A stretch of DNA of 64,000 bases from Cryptomeria japonica (GCF_030272615.1 NC_081408.1:405923389-405987388), one strand, 5' to 3'; counted from the first letter of the stretch, positions 23,673 through 34,637 are shown. Program-made: numbers and translations. Notes: generated by a model not told the origin, from the sequence alone.

Positions 23673-23807
23673 TGTTGAGACATGGACCAGCTAGGACTCG
23701 AACCTAGGACCTTCCATACGCTGCTGGAGTGCTCTACCACTGAGCTACTGGCCCCTCTTGGACCAGTCCATCGTCGGTCCGGGTGTGGCTTATTTCCAAC
23801 ACCAACA
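23673..23807 (-). repeat. 5' LTR (135 bp) of the TRIM-like element
   Basis: No difference from the copy at 21825-21959 was seen over the whole LTR. Target duplication CACCA follows at 23808-23812. Confidence 0.92.
23683..23754 (-). ncRNA. tRNA-like sequence inside the LTR (copy 2)
   Basis: Same as 21835-21906, with identical acceptor, D and T arms, A-box-like motif and B box. Being in the 5' LTR, it lies directly upstream of the PBS and so could act as an internal RNA polymerase III promoter for element RNA (inference). Confidence 0.8.
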
Positions 23808-24174
23808 CACCAGGGCAGGTTATGATCAAATGTTGAGGAATTTTATGCAGATAATTGTTCTTGATGGAGGGCGAATTTCCCCAAGGCAGTTTTAATGAGA
23901 TTTTGATCTGGATGACTATCCAAATAGGGGTTGATTTGTTATGTCCCCTCTTTAGTATGACATGACACTTTACGTGGATTTGCCTATTCCAGACTCTCGT
24001 AGGCAGATGGTTGTGGTGAGAGAGTCATTTTGGCGTTTATTTGGTGAATGGATGGCTCATTATGCTCTTGGAGACATTATATTTTATTATTTGGGGCCAA
24101 GATGTTATATTTTTAAATTGAGGTGCACTTTTTATTTTATGAAGTAACTTTTTATCTAAAAAGTGCAATGAGGC

Positions 24175-24317
24175 TTCTAGAAGATTCTATTATGGATACT
24201 TCTAAAAAGTCATGGATACTTCTAGAAAGACTAAGAGGCTTCTAAAAGATTCTATTATGGATACTTCTAGAAAGTTATGGATACTTCTAGAAAGACTAAG
24301 AGGCTTCTAGAAGATTC
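24175..24317 (+). promoter_or_regulatory. heat-shock-element-like cluster in gypsy LTR
   Basis: Two perfect three-part elements of form TTCnnGAAnnTTC (TTCTAGAAGATTC at 24175-24187 and 24305-24317) and several two-part TTCTAGAA sites lie between. This is the plant heat shock factor consensus. The last element lies about 10 bp upstream of TATAAATA. In the right LTR (29851-29973) three perfect elements are present. Confidence 0.7.
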
Positions 24318-24326
24318 TATTATGTG

Positions 24327-24334
24327 TATAAATA
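24327..24334 (+). promoter_or_regulatory. TATA box of gypsy 5' LTR
   Basis: TATAAATA in GTGTATAAATAGACCCC. The same sequence is at 29983-29990 in the 3' LTR. Confidence 0.8.
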
Positions 24335-24904
24335 GACCCCATGGGTCTCTCATTTGGCATCCAAGTTTATTTTTCTCTAGTGCATCTACTTGAGCATTTG
24401 TGGAGCTTGAAGGTCTACAAGTATTCAGCTGAATCATTGGGAACGATACCTCCCAAGTGATTGCATAACTGAGGGGGTGAAAGATCCTCTGAAGGGTTGC
24501 TCTTCGGAATTGGTACTCAGCCAATTCAGGTGTGCTTAATTGGAATACTATCTTGTCAGGGTTCGATTTAGAGATCAGTTGCAAACTTACATCTTTGTTC
24601 ATGTATCAATGAATGTCATTGTCTATCTTAGAAAGTCTGAAATAGTGATCAGAAATTAATTGCAACAGTTGTATACTTCAAACTCCCATATTTCTAAAGC
24701 ATGTATGACATCTATTTGACATAATGTCAATTCTAGTATTGATGAAAAATTGAGTTGTTCCCTTGGTAGTTAAATTGATATTTGTTTCCTATATACTTTG
24801 CAAATCAGTAAAGTGCTTAGTTGTAGATTGTATGTAACTTGTTGGACAATATTCCTTGAATCAAAATCATCAATTCTTCCATACATAAGCAAGGGATACT
24901 ACAG

Positions 24905-24916
24905 TGGTATCAGAGC
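24905..24916 (+). other. primer binding site of gypsy element
   Basis: TGGTATCAGAGC, one base after the 5' LTR. It is complementary to initiator tRNA-Met. Confidence 0.93.
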
Positions 24917-24942
24917 GGTTTCCTGCCAGCCTGATAGGGTTT

Positions 24943-27900
24943 ATGCGGTCACCGTACAATCAAGTTTACAACAGAGGTAGCAGGGCTCTATTTACACCAG
25001 GTAAGGACATGGGTGATAGGCAATCACAAAGCCCACCTAGAAACAGGAGGGATGATGAGATTATGCAACGTTTGGAACAAATGGCCACAACCCAGGATAG
25101 AACCCTACAGAACATTGAAGCTTTGATGCGCCATTTGGTTAGGGGGAATAGGAGAAATGACCATAATGATGACCGTGATGACAGGAGCATAGCAGGATCA
25201 CAACACGAACAGGGAACACGGTCTACCACAGCAAATAGACCCACACGTCCTACATTCCGTCCGGAAACACCACCACCCACACCTAATGATTTGGAAAGAG
25301 ATATTAGAGATGAGCTCAGACTGGCAAGGCAAGAGTGGGAAGATTTACCAGGATATGTACAGAATGGGTGGACTTTTGACAGGTATCTGAATTATAGGGC
25401 TAACAGACAGAAACAGGTGGAAAAACAGAGTGAATCGCAACAGGTCACTAACAAGTTGACATTACCCACATTTGATGGAAGTGGGAAAATGACTGCTCGG
25501 GCATGGATTCATAAAGTGGATACCTTTTTATCTTTGAAGACTATGACAGAATTCGAAGCACTCAAGTATGCCACTTTACACCTGGACGGGGCAGCTCATG
25601 ATTGGTGGATGCACGGCATGATCACGTTGCAGCACAATCAGGTAACCACTTACCAGGAGTTCGTGGATAAGCTGATAGAAAGGTTTGATAAGAAGGATCC
25701 TGAGGTATATTTCCGGGAATTAGCGCAGCTCAGACAGACAGGAGGTTTAGAGTAGTTTATTAATGACTTCCAAAAGCTTGCAGTAATGGTACCTGATATT
25801 TCAGAGCGGAGGCTAGTCATTTTATTTACAGAAGGGTTGACTGAACCACTCAAGGGGTGGGTTAAGGCCTTTGATCCTCTCACATTACAGGAAGCCATGA
25901 AGAAAGCTCGTAGCATGGAACTTGCAACGCCAACAAATAGGTTTGGTTCGAAGGGCTCCTCATCATTCAGAGATAATAGAGGGGGATTCAACAAAGGTAA
26001 GGAAAAGGTTGATGACACAAAGGGCAAGTCAGCTGCACCTCTGGATAAGGAGACACTTAATGACTTGCGTAAGAAGAAGTTATGCTTCTTTTGCAAGGGT
26101 CCCTATGAGTTTGGACATGACTGTCCTATGAGGCCTAAGGGAAAGGCCAACAGGGTGATGTGGGCTTATTATGAGGGCTCAGACTCAGATAGCTCAGAAT
26201 ACCATGATCCTGATGATGCAGAGCAGGAACAGGAGGTAGATAATGCTGAACAGAAGGAGGAACCAGAGGCACGTCTATCTAGTATTCAGAGAGAGGGATC
26301 TTTCAGACTTAGAGGTGTCTTGGCTGGACAGAAGGTTATTACACTATTAGATACAGGTGCCACGCATAATTTTATTGATGCACGCTTTGTGGAGAGACGT
26401 GGACTCATCACTGAGGAGTTTGAGGGATTGAGAATTAAGGTGGCTGATGGATATACACTTCGATGTGACAGGATGGTGTGTGATCTACCCCTACGCCTGA
26501 ACAACTATGAGTTCAAGGCGGATTACCATGTGGTCAACATGGGTGACATGGACATAGTACTTGGGATGCAGTGGCTACATTCTTTGGAGGAGGTTACCCT
26601 GAGACTGAAGGATATGGAGATACGATTCGAGGTGGATGGCAGGACTCACGTGCTGAAGGCTATCTGTAATGGTGATATCAGGACTATCTCATTTAGGCGG
26701 ATGGAGAGATTAGCCAGGCATGATGATATAGAGTGGGCGGCAATATGCACCTTGATGCCTCCCCAGGAGGGGCAACATAAGACTGAATATCATCCGGATA
26801 TTCAGAAATTGAGAATCAAGTATGAGAAGGTATTCAGCGAGATTCCACCAGGCAGGCCACCAGACAGAGGCATTGAGCACATTATCGAGCTGGAGGAAGG
26901 CGCTAAGCCTGTCATGATCGCACCATACCGGCACCCAAAGCGACTCAAGGATGAGATCGAGAGGACCATCAAGGAGTTGCTAGCAATGGGACACATCCGA
27001 CCCAGTAAGTCACCTTTTGCATCTTCTGTTGTTTTGGTTAAAAAGAAGGATGGTACTCTTCGGATGTGTATTGATTACAGGGTGTTAAACAAGAGAACCA
27101 TTAAGAACAGATATCCTATCCCACGCATTGATGAGTTGATAGATGAATTGCATGGGGCTTGTTATTTCTCAAAGATTGATTTGAGATCAGGATATCATCA
27201 GATCAGAGTGAGAGAGCAAGACATTGAGAAAACTGCTTTCAGATGTCACTGTGGGCATTTTGAGTTTGTAGTCATGCCTTTTGGTTTGACTAATGCACCT
27301 GCCACTTTCCAGTCCACGATGAACAAGGTTTTTCACCATCAACTAAGGAAATTTGTACTGGTGTTCTTTGATGACATTTTGGTATACAGCAGATCATGGC
27401 AGGAACATCTTGAGCATCTGGAGATAGTATTGAGCATATTGCAGAAGGAGTCCTTGTATGCTAAGGAGTCCAAGTGCGATTTAGGCATGACTGAGCTTCT
27501 ATACTTAGGACACATCATTAGTGCGGATGGAGTGCGGATGGATCCTGAAAAGATCCGCGCTATTGTTGATTGGCCTCCACCAGAGAACCTTACACAGTTG
27601 AGGGGGTTCCTTGGTCTATGTGGTTTTTATCGCAGATTCGTCAATGGCTACTCACGGCACGCAGCACCCATGACGGCTTTGTTGAAGAAAGGGGCATTTG
27701 TGTGGACTCCGGAGGCACAGGATTGTTTCTTGAGATTCAAAGAGATAATGACTACATGCCCAGTTCTAGCACTGCCTGATTTTACGAAGCCATTTGAGCT
27801 TCAATGTGATGCATCGGGAGAGGGAGTTGGTGCTGTACTCATGCAGGACAAGCACCCTATTGCTTATGAGAGAAGGAAACTTAGGGGGCCTGAGCGATCA

Positions 27901-29631
27901 TTTAGCATTTATGATAAGGAGATGTTGGCAATCATGCATGCCTTGGCCAAATTCAGACAGTATCTTGTGGGCAGCAAATTTTGTATTAAAACTGATCATA
28001 ACAGTTTGAGGCACTTTTTGGGACAGCGGGACCTGAATGATCGTCAGCAGAAGTGGGTGAGTAAGTTACAGGCCTATGATTTTGATATCACATATGTTAA
28101 GGGGACACAGAATGTTGTTGCAGATGCTTTATCACGTAAGCCACACCTCACTTCTATGATTCAGATATCAGAGGATTGGCAACACTTGATTGTAGCAGAA
28201 TATGCCAAAGACACATGGGCCTCTGATATAGTGGAGGGGACAGCGATTGACACCAGGTACACTCTTGTAGATGATTTGATCATTTACAAGAACAGAATTT
28301 ACTTAGTCCCAGAATCAAAAGTGAAGCGGTTGATTTTGAGAGCACTCCATGATTCACCTACAGCAGGCCATCCCGGGTATTTCAAGACTTACAGGTTAGT
28401 TCGGGAGCGGTTCACTTGGAAGGGGCTTAAGGCTGATGTTTTGCAGTATGTGCGTGAGTGTCTTGTTTGCCAGCAGAACAAACAAGAGCACACTTATCCA
28501 GCAGGGCTCCTACAGCCACTTCCTATTCCTGACAGGAAGTGGGAGTGCATCTCCATGGATTTTATCACGGGCTTGCCCAAGGTCCAGGGGCGTGATTGTA
28601 TCTATGTGGTGGTGGATAGGCTGACAAAATATGCTCACTTCTTCCCTATCACTACTACGTACTCAGCAGCTCAGGTGGCAGAGGTCTTCTTCAGGGAGGT
28701 TTTCAGATTACACGATTTGCCTCAGAACATTGTGAGTGATAGGGACAGCCGCTTCATGAGTCACTTCTGGCGGGAGGTATTCCGGTTGTGTGGCACTGAG
28801 CTTACACCTAGCACCAGTTATCACCCACAGACCGATGGTCAAACGGAGATTGTGAACAAATGGGTGGAAGGGTATTTGAGGAATTATGTGGCAGCTCAGC
28901 AGCGAGCTTGGATCAGATTGATATATCTCTGTGAGTATTGCTACAACACTACATACCACATGACCATACAGATGACACCATTCAAGGCACTTTACGGTTA
29001 TGAGGCACCCAGTTTTTTGGATTTAGTGTTGGGTGACAGTCGAGTACCTAGTGCAGGTGAGTTACTACAGGAGAGTAAGGACATAGTTGCGACTCTCAGA
29101 GACAATATTGCTAGAGCTTAGAACCAGCAGAAACAATATGCAGACCAGAAGTGGACTGAGCGCAGTTTTGAGGTGAATGATATGGTTTACCTCATGTTGC
29201 AGCCATACCAGCAGTCCACTCTCAAGAAGAGTGGTGCAGAGAAACTCAAGCCACGTTACTATGGACCATTTAGGATTATCAGGAAGGTTGGTGAGGTGGC
29301 TTATGAGTTGGAGCTTCCCGCAAATAGCAGAGTGCATAATGTATTCCATGTGTCACGCCTCAAGAAGGCGTTGGGTCAGAGTGTGGTGCCTTCTGCAGTA
29401 TTACCTCCCTTGGATGATGAGGGGAAGTTGATCTTGGTTCCAGAATCCATCTTGGATAGCAAAGAGAAGCAGCTTCGCATGCGAGTGATCAGAGAGTACC
29501 TGATTAAGTGGAAGGATCTACCTGTTGAGGATGCTACTTGGGAGGGTGAAGCCATTCTGCAGCATCCTGCATTGAGATTGCTTGAGGCCAAGCAATTTCA
29601 GGAGGGGCGGACTGTCATGTCCCCTCTTTAG
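24943..29631 (+). pseudogene. gypsy Gag-Pol polyprotein with two TAG stops
   Basis: One frame from ATG 24943 to TAG 29629-29631, broken by TAG at 25753-25755 (in gag) and 29119-29121 (late integrase). In order: retrotransposon Gag domain (DWWMHGMITL region); zinc knuckle of the CFFC...GHDC type; protease [14 protein letters not shown] with [10 protein letters not shown] and [12 protein letters not shown]; RNase H starting [12 protein letters not shown]; integrase with HHCC zinc finger ([14 protein letters not shown]), [16 protein letters not shown] and [11 protein letters not shown]-terminal segment with YLIKWKDLPVEDATWE, a chromodomain signature. Both stops fit CAG to TAG changes (GLE-Q-FIND and ARA-Q-NQQ). 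The last six codons and the stop lie inside the 3' LTR. Confidence 0.93.
29600..29612 (+). other. polypurine tract of gypsy element
   Basis: AGGAGGGGCGGAC directly before the 3' LTR. It is also coding sequence (E-G-R-T of Pol). Confidence 0.75.
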
Positions 29632-30559
29632 TATGACATGACACTTTATGTGGATTTGCCTATTCCAGACTCTCGTAGGCAGATGGTTGTGGTGAGAGAG
29701 TCATTTTGGCGTTTATTTGGTGAATGGATGGCTCATTATGCTCTTGGAGACATTATATTTTATTATTTGGGGCCAAGATGTTATATTTTTAAATTGAGGT
29801 GCACTTTTTATTTTATGAAGTAACTTTTTATCTAAAAAGTGCAATGAGGCTTCTAGAAGATTCTATTATGGATACTTCTAGAAAGTCATGGATACTTCTA
29901 GAAAGACTAAGAGGCTTCTAGAAGATTCTATTATGGATACTTCTAGAAAGACTAAGAGGCTTCTAGAAGATTCTATTATGTGTATAAATAGACCCCATGG
30001 GTCTCTCATTTGGCATCCAAGTTTATTTTTCTCTAGTGCATCTACTTGAGCATTTGTGGAGCTTGAAGGTCTACAAGTATTCAGCTGAATCATTGGGAAC
30101 GATACCTCCCAAGTGATTGCATAACTGAGGGGGTGAAAGATCCTCTGAAGGGTTGCTCTTCGGAATTGGTACTCAGCCAATTCAGGTGTGCTTAATTGGA
30201 ATACTATCTTGTCAGGGTTCGATTTAGAGATCAGTTGCAAACTTACATCTTTGTTCATATATCAATGAATGTCATTGTCTATCGTAGAAAGTCTGAAATA
30301 GTGATCAGAAATTAATTGCAACAGTTGTATACTTCAAACTCCCATATTTCTGAAGCATGTATGACATCTATTTGACATAATGTCAATTCTAGTATTGATG
30401 AAAAATTGAGTTGTTCACTTGGTAGTTAAATTGATATATGTTTCCTATATACTTTGCAAATCAGTAAAGTGCTTAGTTGTAGATTGTATGTAACTTGTTG
30501 GACAATAATCCTTGAATCAAAATCATCAATTCTTCCATACATAAGCAAGGGATACTACA
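29613..30559 (+). repeat. 3' LTR of gypsy element
   Basis: 947 bp, starting TGTCATGTCCCCTC and ending GATACTACA. It has a heat-shock-element cluster at 29851-29973 and TATAAATA at 29983. It differs from the 5' LTR mainly in the number of TTCTAGAAG units. Confidence 0.95.
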
Positions 30560-31079
30560 TGATTTTCCCCCAAGGTGATTTTTGAGACTTAAGTGATGAA
30601 AATGAATTGGATTTTGACTCCACATGAATGACGATTTTCCCTTGGAGACATTTTAAGTGTTGCAGGTTGTCTTCAGACTTATTGGCAGCCATTAGTGAGC
30701 TTGGAAAGGTGTCTTTAGAAATTTTTAGAGTGAAAATCAGATTTTTCACACCTTTCCTAAGACATTTCCAGATTTGGTATACTCCTTTGAACCTTAATTT
30801 TGATAAATTTTCTGAGTATGCTAATGTCTTCAGACTTAGTTAAGTCTGAAAATGATTATTTCTAGAGATTTTATGAGGGTTTTGACCCTGTTCATATCAT
30901 GTAAACATTCTATTTTCAGAATACGTTAGAAATGTGGATAAAATTCCTGATTTCCATTCCCACAAAGTGTCCAAATAATTAAAAATCGGAACTTATCTAA
31001 TTCTGAAAATAGCTATCAGGATAAATTTTCAAAGTTATTGACTTTCAGCTTCATACAGGTACCATGTTGAAATCTGGGA
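30560..31079. other. continuation of H2 array, no gene
   Basis: It resumes GATTTTCCCCCAAGG repeat units after the gypsy insertion and then loses repeat character. No coding signal. Confidence 0.5.
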
Positions 31080-32006
31080 TGTAGTATCCCTTGCTTATGT
31101 ATGGAAGAATTGATGATTTTGATTCAAGGAATATTGTCCAACAAGTTACATACAATCTACAACTAAGCACTTTACTGATTTGCAAAGTATATAGGAAACA
31201 TATATCAATTTAACTACCAAGGGAACAACTCAATTTTTCATCAATACTAGAATTGACATTATGTCAAATAGATGTCATACATGCTTCAGAAATATGGGAG
31301 TTTGAAGTATACAACTGTTGCAATTAATTTCTGATCACTATTTCAGACTTTCTAAGATAGACAATGACATTCATTGATACATGAACAAAGATGTAAGTTT
31401 GCAACTGATCTCTAAATCGAACCCTGACAAGATAGTATTCCAATTAAGCACACCTGAATTGGCTGAGTACCAATTCCGAAGAGCAACCCTTCAGAGGATC
31501 TTTCACCCCCTCAGTTATGCAATCACTTGGGAGGTATCGTTCCCAATGATTCAGCTGAATACTTGTAGACCTTCAAGCTCCACAAATGCTCAAGTAGATG
31601 CACTAGAGAAAAATAAACTTGGATGCCAAATGAGAGACCCATGGGGTCTATTTATACACATAATAGAATCTTCTAGAAGCCTCTTAGTCTTTCTAGAAGT
31701 ATCCATAATAGAATCTTCTAGAAGCCTCTTAGTCTTTCTAGAAGTATCCATAATAGAATCTTCTAGAAGCCTCATTGCACTTTTTAGATAAAAAGTTACT
31801 TCATAAAATAAAAAGTGCACCTCAATTTAAAAAAATAACATCTTGGCCCCAAATAATAAAATATAATGTCTCCAAGAGCATAATGAGCCATCCATTCACC
31901 AAATAAACGCCAAAATGACTCTCTCACCACAACCATCTGCCTACGAGAGTCTGGAATAGGCAAATCCACGTAAAGTGTCATGTCATACTAAAGAGGGGAC
32001 ATGACA
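31080..32006 (-). mobile_element. solo LTR of the same gypsy family, inverted
   Basis: 927 bp, the reverse complement of the LTR at 29613-30559, from TGTAGTATCCC on the plus strand to GGGGACATGACA. It has an exact target duplication TGGGA at 31075-31079 and 32007-32011, so it is a product of LTR-LTR recombination. It includes the same TTCTAGAAG heat-shock-element units (for example GAATCTTCTAGAA at 31666-31678). Confidence 0.95.
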
Positions 32007-32039
32007 TGGGATTGGAGTTCGGAAGGAGCAATTGAAGAT

Positions 32040-33431
32040 GGTCCAGGAGAGATTCTATCTGGAATCTAAATTGTCATCGAGATGGAAAGAGATCATAGAT
32101 ACGAACATGCATTTCTTGAATATGGGGCAGATGCGGAAAGGAAGTTTGAGACAAAGAACTAGATTCCCTCTCCTACCTATGCAAACATCATGAAGAGTGC
32201 CATTTATCACGCTACTGGATTTCCACAATCAATACAATGCAGTGAGTTAGTCTTGGAGTGCACAAAGCACTACAATCCTCTCTCTAGAATGATCAAGATT
32301 CCCAAAGGGGTGACCGTTGCCTACCTTGCTGAGGATGTGATTGCCAAAGTGTTTGGAATTCGCCGCAGTGCAGACATTAAGGATAGGACAAAGGATGAGT
32401 ATGAGGCGAAGTACAAATCGAAGGCAGATGCATGCAAGATTGTTGTGAACAAAGAGTGGATGATTGAGCCGAGACCTCATCATTCCAAGGCTCCCAAGAT
32501 ACTCGTGCATAGATTTGAAGGAGGAATATAGCGATTTGGTATTCTTGCTTAACCAAGTGACGGGGATGCCACGTAGTGCATTATATGAAGGATGGATGTT
32601 TTATTTTATCCAGGATTGTCTGAGAGGAACGATGATCAATTGGTCAAAAATCATCAGCGACAATCTGGATTTCCAGTTGAGAAATGTGGAGAGATCCAAG
32701 TCATTCGCCGTGACTTCTTACCTTGTGTATATACTTGCACGATTTGTCACATACAAAGGATTAATATGCAGAGGTGAAGTCGGGAATGGACAAGGGCAAT
32801 ACATAAGCTATGATGTATAGAGTTGAAGATTACAGGAGGGTGAATGATGCATTCACCATGTATATTACGAGGATGTTGCAAAGCGGAATCCACAAGAGGT
32901 TGTCCAAAGAGGCAACAAAATTAATTCAACAATATGGATCATGGTACATACAATTTCCCACTTTCGCATACCTAAGGATTCAATGATTCCAATCCGAACC
33001 TTACAAGCTTCCTAGGTATCCTACCGACAAAATGATCCTATTGGAAGTGGTGAGACAAATTTGGAATATGATTTCATCCAGAAGGAAAAGCATAGAACTG
33101 GGATGACTTTTCCTATTTCCATAGGAAAAACATTGGAGGTGTGCCAATCCGCTGCTGCAATTAGTACGGTGATTGAAGAGCTTGCATTCTATCGCCATGG
33201 GACATACAAGAAAAGAGAAAGATTTGATCTGCACAAGAAGGTCAGAAGGATCAGAGGAGATATATTCATACAGAAGAAGGACATTTAAGATTATTGGACA
33301 AACCTAATGAACGAGCAAGCCGTGAAGAGAAGAATGTGGTCCAGGATGCTTGTGGATTTCATGAGGTGTGAAGTCTTTCTCATTCTTGATCAAGTATTGG
33401 ATGATAAGGATCATACTCATCCACAATATGA
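32040..33431 (+). pseudogene. unknown retroelement-type ORF ('ORF X'), part 1
   Basis: A decayed coding region spread over frames. Readable blocks are YANIMKSAIYHATGF to PRPHHSKAPKILV (32166-32520), then in another frame DLKEEYSDLVFLLNQVTGMP to GNGQGQYISYDV (32515-32817), then SGIHKRLSKEATKLIQQYG and later MNEQAVKRRMWSRMLVDFM (33307-33364). It is not RT, integrase or any Gag I recognise. The sequence continues after the inserted hAT at 34897 and after the LTR-like unit at 40693, so it was once a single long ORF of well over 1000 codons. Function is unknown; it is probably the internal region of a large non-autonomous retroelement. Confidence 0.55.
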
Positions 33432-33821
33432 AAATGAAACAAAGTTCCCAGACTCAGACTCGGCTCTGACTCGGCAAGGCTGACTCGACTCGTGACTCGG
33501 CTCGGACTCGGCAATGACTCGGCAACAACTCGGCAAAATAAGAAAACCCTTGAAATTTAGAGATTTTTAACGATTTAAAACTTGTTTCATACACCCATTA
33601 TTGAATTAAGCTTAAAGACACTATAACATCATCAAATAGAAGCTAATTTGATCACATACATAGACATACATCCATCACATGCGTAGAAATGTAAATTGTA
33701 GTTGAAGGAATTAGAAAACATAGATATATAGAGTTATAAATGTTGTCCAATATATATAAAATCCATGACTTCAAATGTTCCCAAACATATATGTAACTCT
33801 AAAGTGTAAACAAAAACAAGT

Positions 33822-34080
33822 CTATGGCTTAGGCTCTGGCTCAACCTCGTCTATCTGCCTCCTAGAAAGGCGTTTAAGGTAGGTCCTGGATGACTGAGTA
33901 GCCATAGTCTCTGCCTGTGATGTGTTAGTCTGAGCAGCCATAGGTGTTGTGCCTGATCGTGCTCTATCCTCCTCCTCTGCCATAGCCACAGCCTCAGCCT
34001 TTTTGTCTGCCTGGTCAACCCACTCAAAGTCCTCATTAGTGAAGACTGGATCGGTGGACTCAATGAGCCAATCGGACTGT
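33822..34080 (-). pseudogene. hAT transposase C-terminal remnant
   Basis: On the minus strand an open frame reads SDWLIESTDPVFTNEDFEWV and later RTYLKRLSRRQIDEVEPEPK before a TAG at 33822-33824. Acidic tails with a W near the end follow the dimerisation domain in hAT transposases. The dimerisation domain itself is missing here. Assignment rests on context plus tail character. Confidence 0.5.
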
Positions 34081-34169
34081 AGTGTTGCCCCAATGTGATT
34101 TGTGCAAGCTTTTTACCTCTTCCTCTTAGCTGGTTGCAAAACTATGGCTTCCTATTTTTCCAATGTTCC

Positions 34170-34275
34170 ACGGGCGTTGGGGACGAGGGGATGCGTTTCC
34201 AGGACGGGGGGACCAAGGGCCTAAGTTTGGGGACAACAGGGGGACGGCGACGGGGGGGGTGGCGGGGTGGTGGTG
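34170..34275 (+). repeat. G-rich block, possible G-quadruplex
   Basis: More than six runs of four or more G lie in about 105 bp, including GGGGACGAGGGG, ACGGGGGGACC and CGACGGGGGGGG. It lies inside the non-autonomous hAT. Confidence 0.6.
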
Positions 34276-34517
34276 CTGATATAGTTATACATATACATAT
34301 AGTACTTGAAAAACTAGTTTTGAAAAGATGTATGACACTATTACAGTATAAGAATTACATTGTCAAATGAGACTATAGGAAATTTGAAATGCTAAATCTA
34401 AATACCAATTACCAAGATTTCTAAGTTGTGTTGTTATATGGAGCCTAATCAGACTCGTAGGTTAGATTTTGCCTACTTCTATCGGCGCGGTTTCCCCCTA
34501 TATTTTTCAACGGGGGT

Positions 34518-34637
34518 TTGGGGGCAGCGCCCCCAAGTTGGGGTCAAGGGGCATCGCCCCTTGCGAGGTCAAGGGGCAGTGCCCCTTGCGCGTTCCTTGT
34601 CGTGATACAGGGCGGGGTCGAGGTGTAGCGCCCCGCG
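34518..34637. repeat. run of GC-rich hairpins
   Basis: Successive palindromes: TTGGGGGCAGCGCCCCCAA (34518-34536), CAAGGGGCATCGCCCCTTG (34545-34563), CAAGGGGCAGTGCCCCTTG (34570-34588) and a longer-looped GCGGGG...CCCCGC (about 34611-34636). Confidence 0.85.

Larger units (their letters stand above)
21825..23807 (-). mobile_element. chimeric short-LTR (TRIM-like) copia derivative
   Basis: Two identical 135-bp TG...CA LTRs (21825-21959 and 23673-23807) flank about 1.7 kb. Target duplication CACCA lies at 21820-21824 and 23808-23812. On the minus strand the order is LTR, PBS, gag, protease, start of integrase, an abrupt junction at 22021-22026, a second PBS-like TGGTATCAGAGC, about 45 bp, polypurine tract, LTR. 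RT and RNase H are missing, so movement needs helper proteins. LTR identity and the intact target duplication imply a recent insertion. The short LTRs and short segment after the second PBS look like a TRIM; the rest looks like captured copia coding DNA. Confidence 0.9.
23937..24903 (+). repeat. 5' LTR of gypsy element
   Basis: 967 bp, starting TGTTATGTCCCCTC and ending GGATACTACA. It contains a tandem block at 24168-24320 of units built from GGCTTCTAGAAGATTCT and GGATACTTCTAGAAAG, then a TATA box at 24327. Confidence 0.95.
23937..30559 (+). mobile_element. complete Ty3/gypsy chromovirus-type retrotransposon
   Basis: LTRs 23937-24903 and 29613-30559 (TG...CA) are flanked by target duplication TGATT (23932-23936 and 30560-30564). 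Order is PBS, gag, protease, RT, RNase H, integrase, C-terminal chromodomain-like segment, polypurine tract. The pol order and terminal chromodomain place it among chromoviruses, probably the Tekay/Del branch (branch is inference). Two in-frame TAG codons inactivate it. LTRs are nearly identical apart from repeat number. It is inserted in the TTTTCCCC array of unit H2, antisense to the host gene. Confidence 0.95.

Noticed and set aside
24904-24942. Gag start at GTG 24904
   Set aside because: It overlaps the primer binding site; the first ATG in frame is at 24943, with another at 25009.
25650-26096. 148-residue minus-strand ORF inside gypsy gag
   Set aside because: Shadow of the plus-strand Gag frame; no independent similarity.
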